Origin: Pseudomonas arsenicoxydans | GTDB lineage: Bacteria > Pseudomonadota > Gammaproteobacteria > Pseudomonadales > Pseudomonadaceae | Direction of reading: 5' to 3' | NCBI RefSeq assembly: GCF_900103875.1 | Contig: NZ_LT629705.1 | Coordinates: 4,101,001 to 4,165,000 of the forward strand | DNA: 64,000 nt | Part shown: positions 8,964 to 16,927 of the stretch, one piece after another | How the letters are laid out: the number at the start of each line of letters is the position of its first letter | How positions within the stretch are numbered: the first letter of the stretch is position 1 | Translations under genes and position numbers: made by a program | Notes under the pieces: generated by a model | What the model was told of the DNA's origin: nothing | The model's input: only the letters and a program-made list of their open reading frames with translations | Databases searched by the model: none

Positions 8964-9797
8964 TCAGCCGCGATACTGTCCTGGCGTTGCCGCCAAATGC
9001 TGTTTGAATGCTCGCTGAAAGTGCGCCTGATCAGCAAACCCTGCTTCCAGCGCTACATCGGCAATCAACTTGCCGTTGCGCAGTTGTTCGCGAGCGAACT
9101 GGATTCGTCGGTTAACCAGAAAGGCATGGGGCGTCATGCCGTAATGCTGCTTGAAGGCGCGGATCAGGTAGGACGGCGACAGCTGCGCTGCCTCGCAAAT
9201 ATCCTCGAGCTTGAGCATCAGGGTGCAGTTGTCGCGGATGTAATCGGCTGCCCGTTCCAGCTTGAAATTGGGTTCGCGCAACGGCTGGGCAATCGGGTTG
9301 AGTTGCTGTTGGACTTCGGTGAAAAACTCCACCGCTGCGCTGTGCTTGCTCAACACGTCCTGCAGAGGATCAACCAGTATTGCGTACAGATCCTTCAGGC
9401 CCGCGAACAGGTTGCCATCGCGGGTATGGGTAACGGAAAACCGACGATACGCCGAGTCCTGACTGAAACCGAGCTGATGCTGCAAATCGGTCAGCCAGGG
9501 CGTCTCGACGTACAGCATCAGGTAGGACCAGGGTTGGTCGTCGATCGGGTTGCAGGCGTGAACATCGCCGGGATTCATCAGCACCACGGTGCCGGCGCTG
9601 ACCTCAAAGGCCGATTGCTCATGAAGGTAGGTGCTGTGCCCGGCGGTGATCGCACCGATGGAGAAGTGCGCGTGAGAATGCCGGGCGTAACAGACCTCGC
9701 GGCCATCAGCGATGGACCGGGCTTCGATGAAGGGCAGGGCATCATCGCGCCAGAAGCGTGGGGCTGTGTCTGCGTATTTGGCAACGGTGTGCTTCAT
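8964..9797 (-). CDS. AraC-family transcriptional regulator
   Basis: The 277-residue protein has an N-terminal cupin-like AraC-binding domain (residues ~20-150, with HSHAHFSIGAI and MNPGDVHACNP) and a C-terminal double helix-turn-helix domain (residues ~180-277, ending with ADQAHFQRAFKQHLAATPGQYR, the conserved second helix-turn-helix). It would bind DNA in response to a small ligand. Its stop is about 190 bp from the start of the Fic-domain gene, on the same strand. AraC proteins of this type often sit next to LysE exporters, one of which lies on the other side of the Fic gene. Confidence 0.9.
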   Translation of the reverse strand: MKHTVAKYADTAPRFWRDDALPFIEARSIADGREVCYARHSHAHFSIGAITAGHSTYLHEQSAFEVSAGTVVLMNPGDVHACNPIDDQPWSYLMLYVETPWLTDLQHQLGFSQDSAYRRFSVTHTRDGNLFAGLKDLYAILVDPLQDVLSKHSAAVEFFTEVQQQLNPIAQPLREPNFKLERAADYIRDNCTLMLKLEDICEAAQLSPSYLIRAFKQHYGMTPHAFLVNRRIQFAREQLRNGKLIADVALEAGFADQAHFQRAFKQHLAATPGQYRG

Positions 9798-9831
9798 CGT
9801 TCATGTACTCGGCGGCCAGAGCGCGAGTGTA

Positions 9832-10329
9832 TTAGCTCTCGCCGTTAAAGGCTCGCTGCAAGGTGGCGATGTCGAGTTTTTTCATCTGCATCATGGCTTG
9901 CATGGCGCGCTGGGATTTGGTCGTGTCGGGGTCTTTCATCATGTCCATCATGGCGACCGGCACGATCTGCCAGGACAGACCGAATTTGTCCTTGACCCAG
10001 CCGCACTGCTCGCTCTCTGGATGAGCGGAAAGGGTGCCCCAGAAATAGTCCACTTCTTCCTGGGTCTGGCAGTTGACCTGAAATGAAACCGCTTCATTGA
10101 ACTTGAATACCGGGCCGCCGTTGAGTGCGGTCATCGGCTGTCCGTCGAGTTCGAAACTGACCGTTAACACCGAGCCTTCAGGCCGGCCATGAACCTCCTG
10201 ACCGGCTTTGCCATAGTGGGTAATGGCAGTGATTTTGGAATGATCGAAGATCGAGCAGTAAAACTTCGCAGCCTCTTCAGCCTGATCGTCAAACCAGAGG
10301 CAGGGAGTCAGTTTTTGCACGCGTTGCAT
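9832..10329 (-). CDS. VOC-superfamily protein, PhnB / 3-demethylubiquinone-methyltransferase-like
   Basis: The 165-residue protein begins MQRVQKLTPCLWFDDQAEEAA and contains AKFYCSIFDHSKI, FELDGQPMTALNGGP, and WVKDKFGLSWQIVP. These are the landmarks of the PhnB-like branch of the vicinal-oxygen-chelate fold. Members are small cytosolic proteins of mostly undefined activity, and the old name '3-demethylubiquinone-9 3-methyltransferase' is not a proven function. The methionine-rich C-terminus (MMDMMKD, MQAMMQMKK) is typical of the Pseudomonas versions. It is separated by 34 bp from the AraC gene upstream of which it lies. Confidence 0.85.
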   Translation of the reverse strand: MQRVQKLTPCLWFDDQAEEAAKFYCSIFDHSKITAITHYGKAGQEVHGRPEGSVLTVSFELDGQPMTALNGGPVFKFNEAVSFQVNCQTQEEVDYFWGTLSAHPESEQCGWVKDKFGLSWQIVPVAMMDMMKDPDTTKSQRAMQAMMQMKKLDIATLQRAFNGES

Positions 10330-10441
10330 GGGAGATGCTCCTCTACGGGTTGCTCATGCCGGATTATCAGCGTAGCCAGCCTGTAGTCGATTGGCTGGAC
10401 CGTAGATCGACAAGCAGCCAAGTCGAATGGTTTAGGATGGA

Positions 10442-10498
10442 GTCGATATGACAACATATCGTGTCATTAAGACTCTTTTGCACTGTTGTCGATATGAC
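10442..10498. promoter_or_regulatory. Three GT-N7-AC boxes, candidate NorR-type enhancer
   Basis: GTCGATATGAC occurs twice (10442-10452 and 10488-10498), and GTCATTAAGAC lies between them (10463-10473). All three fit the GT-N7-AC core described for NorR, the nitric-oxide-sensing sigma-54 activator, which characteristically binds three such sites upstream of its target promoter. The array lies about 45-100 bp upstream of a sigma-54-like promoter, the correct enhancer distance, with an AT-rich spacer that could hold IHF. No norR gene is visible in the window. Confidence 0.6.
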
Positions 10499-10539
10499 TC
10501 ATTTAGATTTAGATGATTGATTTTAAACGATTAAAAATG

Positions 10540-10555
10540 TGGCATGGGACTTGAT
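10540..10555 (+). promoter_or_regulatory. Sigma-54-type (-24/-12) promoter before the ppyR-like/nnrS operon
   Basis: TGGCATGGGACTTGAT matches the sigma-54 consensus TGGCAC-N5-TTGCA/T, with the GG pair at 10541-10542. The -12 dinucleotide reads GA rather than the consensus GC. It lies 40 bp upstream of the start codon at 10596, so transcription would start near 10566. The upstream NorR-like boxes strengthen the assignment. Confidence 0.5.
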
Positions 10556-10595
10556 ACACCTTCGGTACAACTGACCTGTTTCAGGAGTACGGAAA

Positions 10596-10844
10596 ATGTT
10601 CGATTTCTTCAGCAATCCCCTGAACGTACTGCATCTGTCGAGCAAAGTGCTGGGCGTCGGCCTGGTCATGCTGCTGGCCGGCATCTATGGCGCCTACCTG
10701 TACAACGGCCATCTGCCGATTGTCGCGCTGGTGTCGATGCATGCCATGACCATCATCGGGCCGACCCTGCTCAAAATCGGTTATGTGATGCGTCTGCTGG
10801 CCCAGCATCGTCTGGGAATAAGTCTGGCAAGGGTGGTGGCGTAA
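10596..10844 (+). CDS. Small two-segment membrane protein, PpyR-like
   Basis: The 82-residue protein has two hydrophobic segments (about residues 12-38 and 41-64) separated by a short YNGHLP turn, and no enzymatic motif. CAGGAG precedes the ATG by 8 nt. Its stop overlaps the start of nnrS (TAATG), so the two are co-translated. In P. aeruginosa a similarly small membrane protein, PpyR (PA2663), lies beside an NnrS-type gene and the NO-detoxifying flavohaemoglobin, and responds to nitric oxide; the resemblance here rests on size, topology and context. An inner-membrane role in nitrosative stress is inferred. Confidence 0.65.
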   Translation: MFDFFSNPLNVLHLSSKVLGVGLVMLLAGIYGAYLYNGHLPIVALVSMHAMTIIGPTLLKIGYVMRLLAQHRLGISLARVVA

Positions 10845-11998
10845 TGCGCAGACTTGCCGCTGCCCCGGTCTTCAGTCTCGGCTTTCGTCCCTTTTTCCTG
10901 GCCGGTGCCGGTTTCGCTGCAATCGCGGTGGCGATCTGGGCGTTGTGGTTGTATGGCCGACTGCCCGGCGCGCAACCCGTTGGCGGCATGCTGGCCTGGC
11001 ATCGGCATGAAATGCCGTTTGGTTTTGCCACGGCGATCATCGCCGGGTTCCTGCTGACCGCCGTGCCCAACTGGACGGGGCGTCCTGGCCTCAATGGCTG
11101 GCCGCTGATCGGCCTGGTACTGGTGTGGCTGCTGGCGCGATTTGCCTGGTTACTGCCCATTCCCGATGGGCTGTTGTTGCTGGTGCAAGTGCCTTTTCTT
11201 CCGTTGCTGGCCTGGGCGATCGGGCGGGATCTGGTCGCGGCGGGCAAGCGTGACAATTATCCGGTGTTGTTGGTGATCGCGTTGATGGCCGGCGCTCAAG
11301 GCATGACCTTGTGGGGCATCGCGGTGGATGATGCGGGTCTGCAACGGCGTGGTGTACTGGCGGCCTTGTGGTTGGTGGCGGCGCTGATGACCGTGATTGG
11401 CGGGCGGGTCCTGCCGTTCTTTATCCAGCGCGGCTTGAACCGGGCTGCTGCCTGTGCCGCTCAAGCATTGCCCACTCGGGTCTTGTTGCTGTGCAGCCTG
11501 TTCGCTGCGGTGTCCTTCGCCGGTGGGTTGAATGACGGCCCCAGGCCTTGGCTGGCGCTGTTGTTTGGGTTGATGGGCGTGTTGCACCTGCTGCGTTTGT
11601 GGCGCTGGCATGATCGGGGCATTTGGCGGGTGCCGCTGCTCTGGTCGCTGTATCTGGCGTATGCCTGGTTGATGGTTGCGGCGCTGGCGATGGCACTGTG
11701 GCACGCGGGCGTCATGCCGCAGCAAAGTCTGGCTACGCATGCACTGGCTGTTGGTGGTATCGGTGGATTGATTCTGGCCATGATTGCCCGGGTCAGCCTT
11801 GGTCATACGGGGCGCTTGTTGCAACCTTCGAGTCTTGTGGTGTTGGGGTTTGCGTTGTTGTTGATTGCGGCTGTGTGTCGGGTGTTTCTGGTGCCTTTTT
11901 CCGGGTTTGGGTTGGCGCTCTCGGCGTTGTTTTGGAGTGGTGCTTTTGTGCTGTTTCTTGCTCGGTATACCGGTATTTTGCTCAAGCCCAGGTGTTGA
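10844..11998 (+). CDS. nnrS: NnrS family haem-copper membrane protein
   Basis: The 384-residue protein has about twelve hydrophobic segments. Its N-terminus, SLGFRPFFLAGAGFAA, and AWHRHEMPFGF near residue 45 are NnrS family landmarks, as is the GGRVLPFFIQRGL segment mid-protein. NnrS proteins are inner-membrane haem- and copper-containing proteins that protect cells against nitric oxide. The ATG overlaps the stop of the small membrane protein upstream, and the pair is preceded by NorR-like boxes and a sigma-54-like promoter. It ends just before the large inverted-repeat region. Confidence 0.9.
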   Translation: MRRLAAAPVFSLGFRPFFLAGAGFAAIAVAIWALWLYGRLPGAQPVGGMLAWHRHEMPFGFATAIIAGFLLTAVPNWTGRPGLNGWPLIGLVLVWLLARFAWLLPIPDGLLLLVQVPFLPLLAWAIGRDLVAAGKRDNYPVLLVIALMAGAQGMTLWGIAVDDAGLQRRGVLAALWLVAALMTVIGGRVLPFFIQRGLNRAAACAAQALPTRVLLLCSLFAAVSFAGGLNDGPRPWLALLFGLMGVLHLLRLWRWHDRGIWRVPLLWSLYLAYAWLMVAALAMALWHAGVMPQQSLATHALAVGGIGGLILAMIARVSLGHTGRLLQPSSLVVLGFALLLIAAVCRVFLVPFSGFGLALSALFWSGAFVLFLARYTGILLKPRC

Positions 11999-12015
11999 TT
12001 TTTTGAGGCTTGGCG

Positions 12016-12883
12016 TTGGGTTGGGTTGGGTTGGGTTGGGGGCATATCCGTTTTTCTGGTGATGGCGGATATTGGTTCCGCCCTGACGGCGGGTTACTTG
12101 GAAAAGCGCCAAGTAACCAAGCGCTTGCGCCCCTGACGTACGGTGCCTCGCCTAGGCTCGGCATTCCCTCACTCCGGTCCTGCTCCGTGGGCCCGCCGCC
12201 ATCGGCCATCCATGGCCGGGGGCGGCTAACCCGGCATCCATGCCGGGTTGCCCACTGCGCAGAACCTGCGTTCGGCCTCCCGACGGGGCAGATCACGATC
12301 AAGATCAAAAGCGGAAGGCGAGCTAACGCTCGACCTGATGAGTGGTGAGGAGCAACAGCGGTGCGCTGATCTGCTTTTTGTGGGAGTGAGCCTGCTCGCG
12401 ATGTTGTTGCTGTTGATCGTTCCCACGCTCCGCGTGGGAATGCCGCCGGGGACGCTCTGCGTCCCAACTATCGACACCAGACTTGAGTCTTGCGCAAGGG
12501 TGACGCGGAGCGTCACGGGATGCATTCCCACGCAGAGCATGGGAACGATCAGGACGCGCAAGCGTTGAAGAATCAGGTCGGCCGGTAGGCCGCCTCGCTT
12601 TGCTTTTGCAGTGCACGCCGCCTCGAGAGGCCGAGTGGAGGTTCTGCGCAGTGGGCAACCCGGCATGGATGCCGGGTTAGCCGCCCCCGGCCATGGATGG
12701 CCGATGGCGGCGGGCCCACGGAGCAGGACCGGAACGAGGGCATGCCGAGCCTTAGCGAGGCACCGAACGTCAGGGGCAAAAGCGCTTGGTTACTTGGCGC
12801 TCTTCCAAGTGACCCGCCGTCAGGGCGGAACCAATATCCGCCATCACCAAAAAAACGGATATACACCCAATCCCAATCCCAAT
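12016..12883. repeat. Long nested inverted repeat with G-rich tips; no gene
   Basis: Two arms of about 237 bp (12044-12280 and 12626-12862) are closely similar in opposite orientation, covering ATATCCG, the CCGCCCTGACGGCGGG palindrome, a GGCCGGGGGCGGC-rich stretch and CCCACTGCGCAGAACCT. The outer tips are simple repeats: TTGGG five times (12016-12040) on the left and CCCAAT three times (12866-12883) on the right. The centre holds a single REP (about 12378-12403) and a REP pair (12416-12550). Short open frames across it are by-products of the repeats and lack ribosome sites. It resembles a non-autonomous mobile or MITE-like element, but I saw no clear target-site duplication. It fills most of the gap between nnrS and the molybdenum-enzyme operon. 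Confidence 0.75.
12416..12550. repeat. REP pair inside the large inverted repeat
   Basis: The left end reads GATCGTTCCCACGCTCCGCG and the right end is its near reverse complement, finishing GGGAACGATC. In between are smaller palindromes such as GACGCTCTGCGTC and GTGACGCGGAGCGTCAC. Two inverted REPs in this arrangement make a REPIN. The same family recurs at 54551-54658 and 57357-57387. Confidence 0.8.
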
Positions 12884-13033
12884 CCCATCAAGACCCAACC
12901 GTGACCGATGGTCGATGAACCCCTCTCGCCCGGCATTTTGCGCTTAGCTGTATGGATAACCCAAGCGCGCATAGCCATCTTCATCACCACAGCGACGCCC
13001 CTCCAGAACACCGTGAGTCTGAGGAAATTCACA

Positions 13034-13489
13034 ATGCTGACCCTGAACATCAACGGCAAGGACCAAGAGCTCGATGTCCCCGCAGACATGCCATTGCTCT
13101 GGGTCCTGCGCGACGTCGCGCACCTCACCGGGACCAAATTCGGTTGCGGCATGGCCCAGTGCGGCGCCTGCACCGTACACATCGACGGCGCACCACTGCG
13201 CTCCTGCATCACCCCCGTCACGGCAGTCGCCCACGGCCAAAAAATTCTCACCATCGAAGGCCTCTCCACCGACGGCTCGCACCCGGTGCAGCAAGCCTGG
13301 GCCGAACTCGACGTGGTGCAGTGCGGTTACTGCCAGTCCGGACAAATCATGTCCGCCGCCGCATTGCTGGCCAAGATCCCCAAACCCACCGACAGCGACA
13401 TCGACCAGGCGCTCTCCGGCAACATCTGCCGCTGCGGCACCTACCCAAGGATCCGTGCCGCGGTCAAACGCGCGGCCGAGATCGGTTGA
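13034..13489 (+). CDS. Isoquinoline 1-oxidoreductase-like small subunit, two [2Fe-2S] clusters
   Basis: The 151-residue protein carries a plant-type ferredoxin cluster ([17 protein letters not shown], around residues 38-55) and a C-terminal helical cluster ([11 protein letters not shown] around 99 and [13 protein letters not shown] around 136). It is the small electron-transfer subunit of molybdenum hydroxylases of the xanthine oxidase family. The ATG at 13034 has GAGG about 10 nt upstream; an earlier in-frame start would add 42 residues of non-family sequence. It lacks its own export signal and is presumably carried to the periplasm with the Tat-tagged large subunit encoded 24 bp downstream. 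The substrate is unknown. Confidence 0.92.
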   Translation: MLTLNINGKDQELDVPADMPLLWVLRDVAHLTGTKFGCGMAQCGACTVHIDGAPLRSCITPVTAVAHGQKILTIEGLSTDGSHPVQQAWAELDVVQCGYCQSGQIMSAAALLAKIPKPTDSDIDQALSGNICRCGTYPRIRAAVKRAAEIG

Positions 13490-13513
13490 TGTCACGTTGA
13501 AGGGAGTCTGAAC

Positions 13514-15682
13514 ATGAACAGCATCAACCCTGTGTCACGCCGCAGTTTCCTCAAGGGCAGCGCCGCATTGGGCGCGGGTCTGGTGGTGGCGTTCGTCATC
13601 CCCGGCGCTCATCGCTTTGCTCTGGGGGCGGAGAATGAAGGCAATGTTTTTGCGCCGAATGCTTTCCTGCGCATTGGCAATGACAACACCGTCACCGTGC
13701 TGCTCGGCCATTCGGAAATGGGCCAGGGCATCTGGACCGGCCTGACCATGTTGATCGCCGAAGAGCTGGACGCCGACTGGTCGAAGATCCGCGTCGAGCA
13801 TTCACCCGCTTCGGCGGCGGACTATGGCATGGCGGGGTTCGGCGGGATGCAGATCACCGGCGGCTCGACCTCGACCTGGATGGAATTCGACCGCTATCGG
13901 CAGGCCGGCGCGGCGGCGCGCTTGATGCTGATCCAGGCGGCGGCCAAGCGCTTCAACGTTGCGCCCTCCGAGATTCATACCGAATCAGGCGTGGTGGTTG
14001 CCGGCGACAAGCGTGCGACCTACGGCGAGCTCGCGGATGACGCAGGCAAGCTGCCAGTGCCGGATCCCGCGTCAATCAAGTTCAAGGATGCCAAGGACTG
14101 GAAAGTCATCGGCAAACCCACCAAGCGCCTGGACACCCCGGAGAAAATCACCGGCCGCGCCAAGTTCGGCATGGACGTGCAGTTCGACGGCTTGATGACG
14201 GCCATGGTGGCCCGTTCGCCGGTGTTCGGTGGCAGCGTCAAATCTTTCGAGGGTGCCGAAGCGCTGGCGGTGCCAGGCGTGCATAAAGTGGTGCAAGTGC
14301 CTACTGGCGTGGCGGTGATTGCCGATCATTACTGGGCTGCGAAGCTTGGGCGCGATGCGTTGAAGGTCGAGTGGGACCTGGGGCCGAACACCGGTCTCGA
14401 CAGCCAGCAACTGCTGGAAACTTTCCGCAAGCTCGCGGCCACTCCCGGCATTTCGGCGAGCAAGGCCGGTGATACGGCCGCCGCTTTGGGCAAAGCGGTC
14501 AAGACCATCGACGTCGAGTACAGCGTGCCGTACCTGGCCCACGCACCGATGGAACCGCTCAATTGCACTGTGAAAATCAGCAAGGACAAGTGCGAGATCT
14601 GGACCGGCACGCAGTTCCAGACGCTGGATCAGATGATCGCGGGCAAGATCACCGGGCTCAAGCCTGAAAAGGTGGAAATCCACACCGAATTTCTCGGCGG
14701 CGGTTTCGGCCGCCGGGCCAATCCGACCTCGGATTTTGTCGCTGAAGCCGTGCAAGTGGCCAAGGCAGCGGGCGAACCGGTGAAAACCGTCTGGTCGCGG
14801 GAGGACGACATCCGCGGCGGCTATTACCGCTCGGCGTTCTTGCATCAGGCTCGAATCGGCCTGGACGCCGACGGCATGCCCCTGGCCTGGAAGCATGTGA
14901 TGGTCGGTCAGTCGATCATGGCCGGCACCATGCTCGAGGCAACGATGGTCAAGGACGGCGTCGACAAGACCTCGGTCGAAGGCGTCGCCGACAGTCCGTA
15001 CCTTGAAGGCCTGGCCAATCATCAAGTGGAACTGCACTCGCCGAAAACCGGCATCAACGTGCTGTGGCTGCGTTCGGTGGGGCACAGCCACACGGCGTTC
15101 GTCATGGAATCGTTGATCGACGAATTGGCGGAGGCGGCCGGCAAGGACCCGGTGGAATATCGACGCACCTTGCTCAAGGCGCATCCGCGGCACCTGGGCG
15201 TGCTCAACCTTGCTGTCGAGAAAGCCAACTGGACGGCGCCTCTGCCGGACGGCCACGCGTTGGGGGTGGCGGTGCATGAGTCCTTCGGCAGTTACGTGGC
15301 ACAGGTGGCTGAAGTGTCCCAGGACAACCTGGCGATTCGAGTGCATCGGGTGGTGTGCGCAGTGGATTGCGGGATTGCCGTCAACCCGATGAGCATCGCC
15401 GCACAGATGGAATCCGGCATCACCTTCGGGCTCGGGTTCACCTTGCACAGCAAGCTGACGCTGAAGAACGGGCAGGTCGTGCAGTCCAATTACCATGATT
15501 ATCAAGTGCTGCGGCTGAACGAAATGCCGGTGGTCGAAGTGCACATCGTGCCGAGCACCGAAAGGTCCGGAGGGATCGGCGAGGCCGGCGTCCCACCCAC
15601 GGCGCCGGCGGTGGCCAGCGCGGTGTTCGCCCTGACCGGGCAACGCCTGCGGGAACTGCCGTTGCAACTGTCGGGGGTGTGA
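13514..15682 (+). CDS. Tat-exported molybdopterin-binding large subunit (isoquinoline 1-oxidoreductase/aldehyde dehydrogenase type)
   Basis: The 722-residue protein begins with a twin-arginine signal (SRRSFLKGSAALGAG, residues 8-22, then FALGA before the mature part). Molybdopterin-binding segments follow, including GHSEMGQG, GGFGRRANPTSDF, and GGIGEAGVPPTAP near the C-terminus, whose Glu corresponds to the catalytic glutamate of the family. It hydroxylates or dehydrogenates N-heterocycles or aldehydes in the periplasm; the true substrate cannot be read from sequence. It works with the 2Fe-2S subunit upstream and passes electrons to the cytochrome c gene that starts 1 bp after its stop. No XdhC-type maturation gene is nearby. 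Confidence 0.92.
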   Translation: MNSINPVSRRSFLKGSAALGAGLVVAFVIPGAHRFALGAENEGNVFAPNAFLRIGNDNTVTVLLGHSEMGQGIWTGLTMLIAEELDADWSKIRVEHSPASAADYGMAGFGGMQITGGSTSTWMEFDRYRQAGAAARLMLIQAAAKRFNVAPSEIHTESGVVVAGDKRATYGELADDAGKLPVPDPASIKFKDAKDWKVIGKPTKRLDTPEKITGRAKFGMDVQFDGLMTAMVARSPVFGGSVKSFEGAEALAVPGVHKVVQVPTGVAVIADHYWAAKLGRDALKVEWDLGPNTGLDSQQLLETFRKLAATPGISASKAGDTAAALGKAVKTIDVEYSVPYLAHAPMEPLNCTVKISKDKCEIWTGTQFQTLDQMIAGKITGLKPEKVEIHTEFLGGGFGRRANPTSDFVAEAVQVAKAAGEPVKTVWSREDDIRGGYYRSAFLHQARIGLDADGMPLAWKHVMVGQSIMAGTMLEATMVKDGVDKTSVEGVADSPYLEGLANHQVELHSPKTGINVLWLRSVGHSHTAFVMESLIDELAEAAGKDPVEYRRTLLKAHPRHLGVLNLAVEKANWTAPLPDGHALGVAVHESFGSYVAQVAEVSQDNLAIRVHRVVCAVDCGIAVNPMSIAAQMESGITFGLGFTLHSKLTLKNGQVVQSNYHDYQVLRLNEMPVVEVHIVPSTERSGGIGEAGVPPTAPAVASAVFALTGQRLRELPLQLSGV

Positions 15683-15683
15683 A

Positions 15684-16262
15684 ATGAGACGACATCTGAT
15701 TCTGGGCGCGGTGGTGCTGGTCGGTCTGGTCAGCTACGCCGAGGACCTGTTTGCCGATGACAAGGAAGCCATAAAGGCGTTTGAAACGGTGCAGAAGTTG
15801 TTCCAGAGCCCGCGCTGCCAGAACTGCCATATCCCGGGGGACTCACCGTTGCAGTTCGACGCCGGCATCCCCCATGCGATGAATGTCGTTCGCGGGATGG
15901 ACGGCAAGGGCGCGGCGGGTTTGCCCTGTGCGACGTGTCATGCCGACAGTAATCCGCCCGCCAGTTACGGGCCCCATGCCCCACCGGGAGCGCCGCATTG
16001 GAGCTTGCCGCCTGCGGCGCACAAAATGGCCTGGATCGGGCTGCCGGCCGACCGTTTGTGCGCAATGATCAAGGATCGCGCCAGCAATGGTGATCGGGAT
16101 TTCGCCGCGCTGATCAAGCATGTCAGTGACGACAAACTGGTGCTATGGGGCTGGAACCCCGGAGAAGGAAGGGCGCCGGTGCCGGTGCCACACGACATTT
16201 TCGTCACCCAGTTCAAGCTCTGGGCGGACGCAGGAGGGCCATGTCCGGTGGAGGGCAGTTGA
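15684..16262 (+). CDS. Diheme c-type cytochrome of the molybdenum hydroxylase operon
   Basis: The 192-residue protein has an N-terminal hydrophobic signal (RRHLILGAVVLVGLVSYAE) and two haem-binding CXXCH motifs, CQNCH (Cys45-His49) and CATCH (Cys82-His86). Covalent haem attachment places it in the periplasm. Its start follows the large-subunit stop by 1 bp, so it is almost certainly translationally coupled, and it probably carries electrons from the molybdenum enzyme to the respiratory chain. Met and His residues in the C-terminal half could be axial ligands, but I did not assign them. Confidence 0.85.
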   Translation: MRRHLILGAVVLVGLVSYAEDLFADDKEAIKAFETVQKLFQSPRCQNCHIPGDSPLQFDAGIPHAMNVVRGMDGKGAAGLPCATCHADSNPPASYGPHAPPGAPHWSLPPAAHKMAWIGLPADRLCAMIKDRASNGDRDFAALIKHVSDDKLVLWGWNPGEGRAPVPVPHDIFVTQFKLWADAGGPCPVEGS

Positions 16263-16290
16263 CCGGCGGTCCGGTAACAGGGAGTCATAC

Positions 16291-16321
16291 CGGGTATGCA
16301 CCACTCTAAAGTACATACCCG
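16291..16321. promoter_or_regulatory. Inverted repeat upstream of the GGDEF-like gene
   Basis: CGGGTATG (16291-16298) and CATACCCG (16314-16321) are perfect inverted complements separated by 15 bp, lying 16 bp before the start at 16337 and 29 bp after the cytochrome stop. It could be an operator or a weak hairpin; no T-tract follows, so a terminator is less likely. Confidence 0.3.
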
Positions 16322-16336
16322 TCACTGGAGTGAGTC

Positions 16337-16927
16337 ATGCTGATCCCAGGCAAACCGGTCAAAAACGGCGCGTGCGCAGACACATTGCGTTCGCCACAAC
16401 AGGAACGCCAACAGCTGCGCGACCTGGCCCGTATGGCCGAGCAAGAATTGATGGGCGTGCAGATGGCGAGCATGGACGAGTTGACGCTGCTGCCCAACCG
16501 TCACGGCTTCACCGCGCTGGCCGAACAGGGGCTAAACGCCTGCCAGCAGATGGGCAAGCCGGCCACGCTGCTGCTGTTCAACCTCGATGACTTCAAGCAC
16601 ATCAACTACCTCTACGGACACGCCGAGGGCGACAACGCGCTCAAAACCTTCGCGGATGTGCTGCGAATCGCCTTTCGCGAAAGCGATGTGATCGGCCGTC
16701 TGGGCAGCGACAAATTCGTTGCCTTGCTGACAGGCTCGAGTGCCGTGGAAATAGCGGCGATCAGGGCGCGCCTCGAAGAAATACTCGAAGAGCGCAACGC
16801 CACGGTGCATCGCGCTTATGACCTGCACTTCAGCATCGGCCAGATCGAGGTCGACCCGTTACTGCATGACACGGTGGATCAATTGCTGGCCGCGGCCGAT
16901 GCGTTCACTTGGCAAACAGTTGGCTGA
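16337..16927 (+). CDS. GGDEF-fold protein with degenerate active site
   Basis: The 196-residue protein has a short coiled-coil-like N-terminus (residues 18-45) and a GGDEF fold: [12 protein letters not shown] at 47-58, [15 protein letters not shown] at 81-95, and [11 protein letters not shown] at 121-131. The signature GGDEF reads GSDKF, so the second Gly and the acidic metal/catalytic residue are lost. Diguanylate cyclase activity (2 GTP to c-di-GMP) is therefore unlikely. The protein may instead be a regulatory or GTP-binding relic. It has no sensory domain and no membrane segment. Its 3' end overlaps the convergent VOC gene by 23 bp. Confidence 0.8.
   Translation: MLIPGKPVKNGACADTLRSPQQERQQLRDLARMAEQELMGVQMASMDELTLLPNRHGFTALAEQGLNACQQMGKPATLLLFNLDDFKHINYLYGHAEGDNALKTFADVLRIAFRESDVIGRLGSDKFVALLTGSSAVEIAAIRARLEEILEERNATVHRAYDLHFSIGQIEVDPLLHDTVDQLLAAADAFTWQTVG

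Noticed and set aside
12416..12550. Repeated palindromes taken as a possible CRISPR array
   Set aside because: The units are inverted rather than regularly spaced direct repeats, there are only two, there are no unique spacers, and no cas genes are near.
12010..12904. Several open frames of 80-160 codons on both strands in the nnrS-molybdenum enzyme gap
   Set aside because: They run through the inverted repeat arms, give mirrored proteins from the two arms, and lack ribosome sites and family features.
14072..15667. A 531-codon open frame on the minus strand
   Set aside because: It is antisense to the molybdopterin subunit; its composition (many His, Arg, Gly) is typical of a codon-bias shadow.
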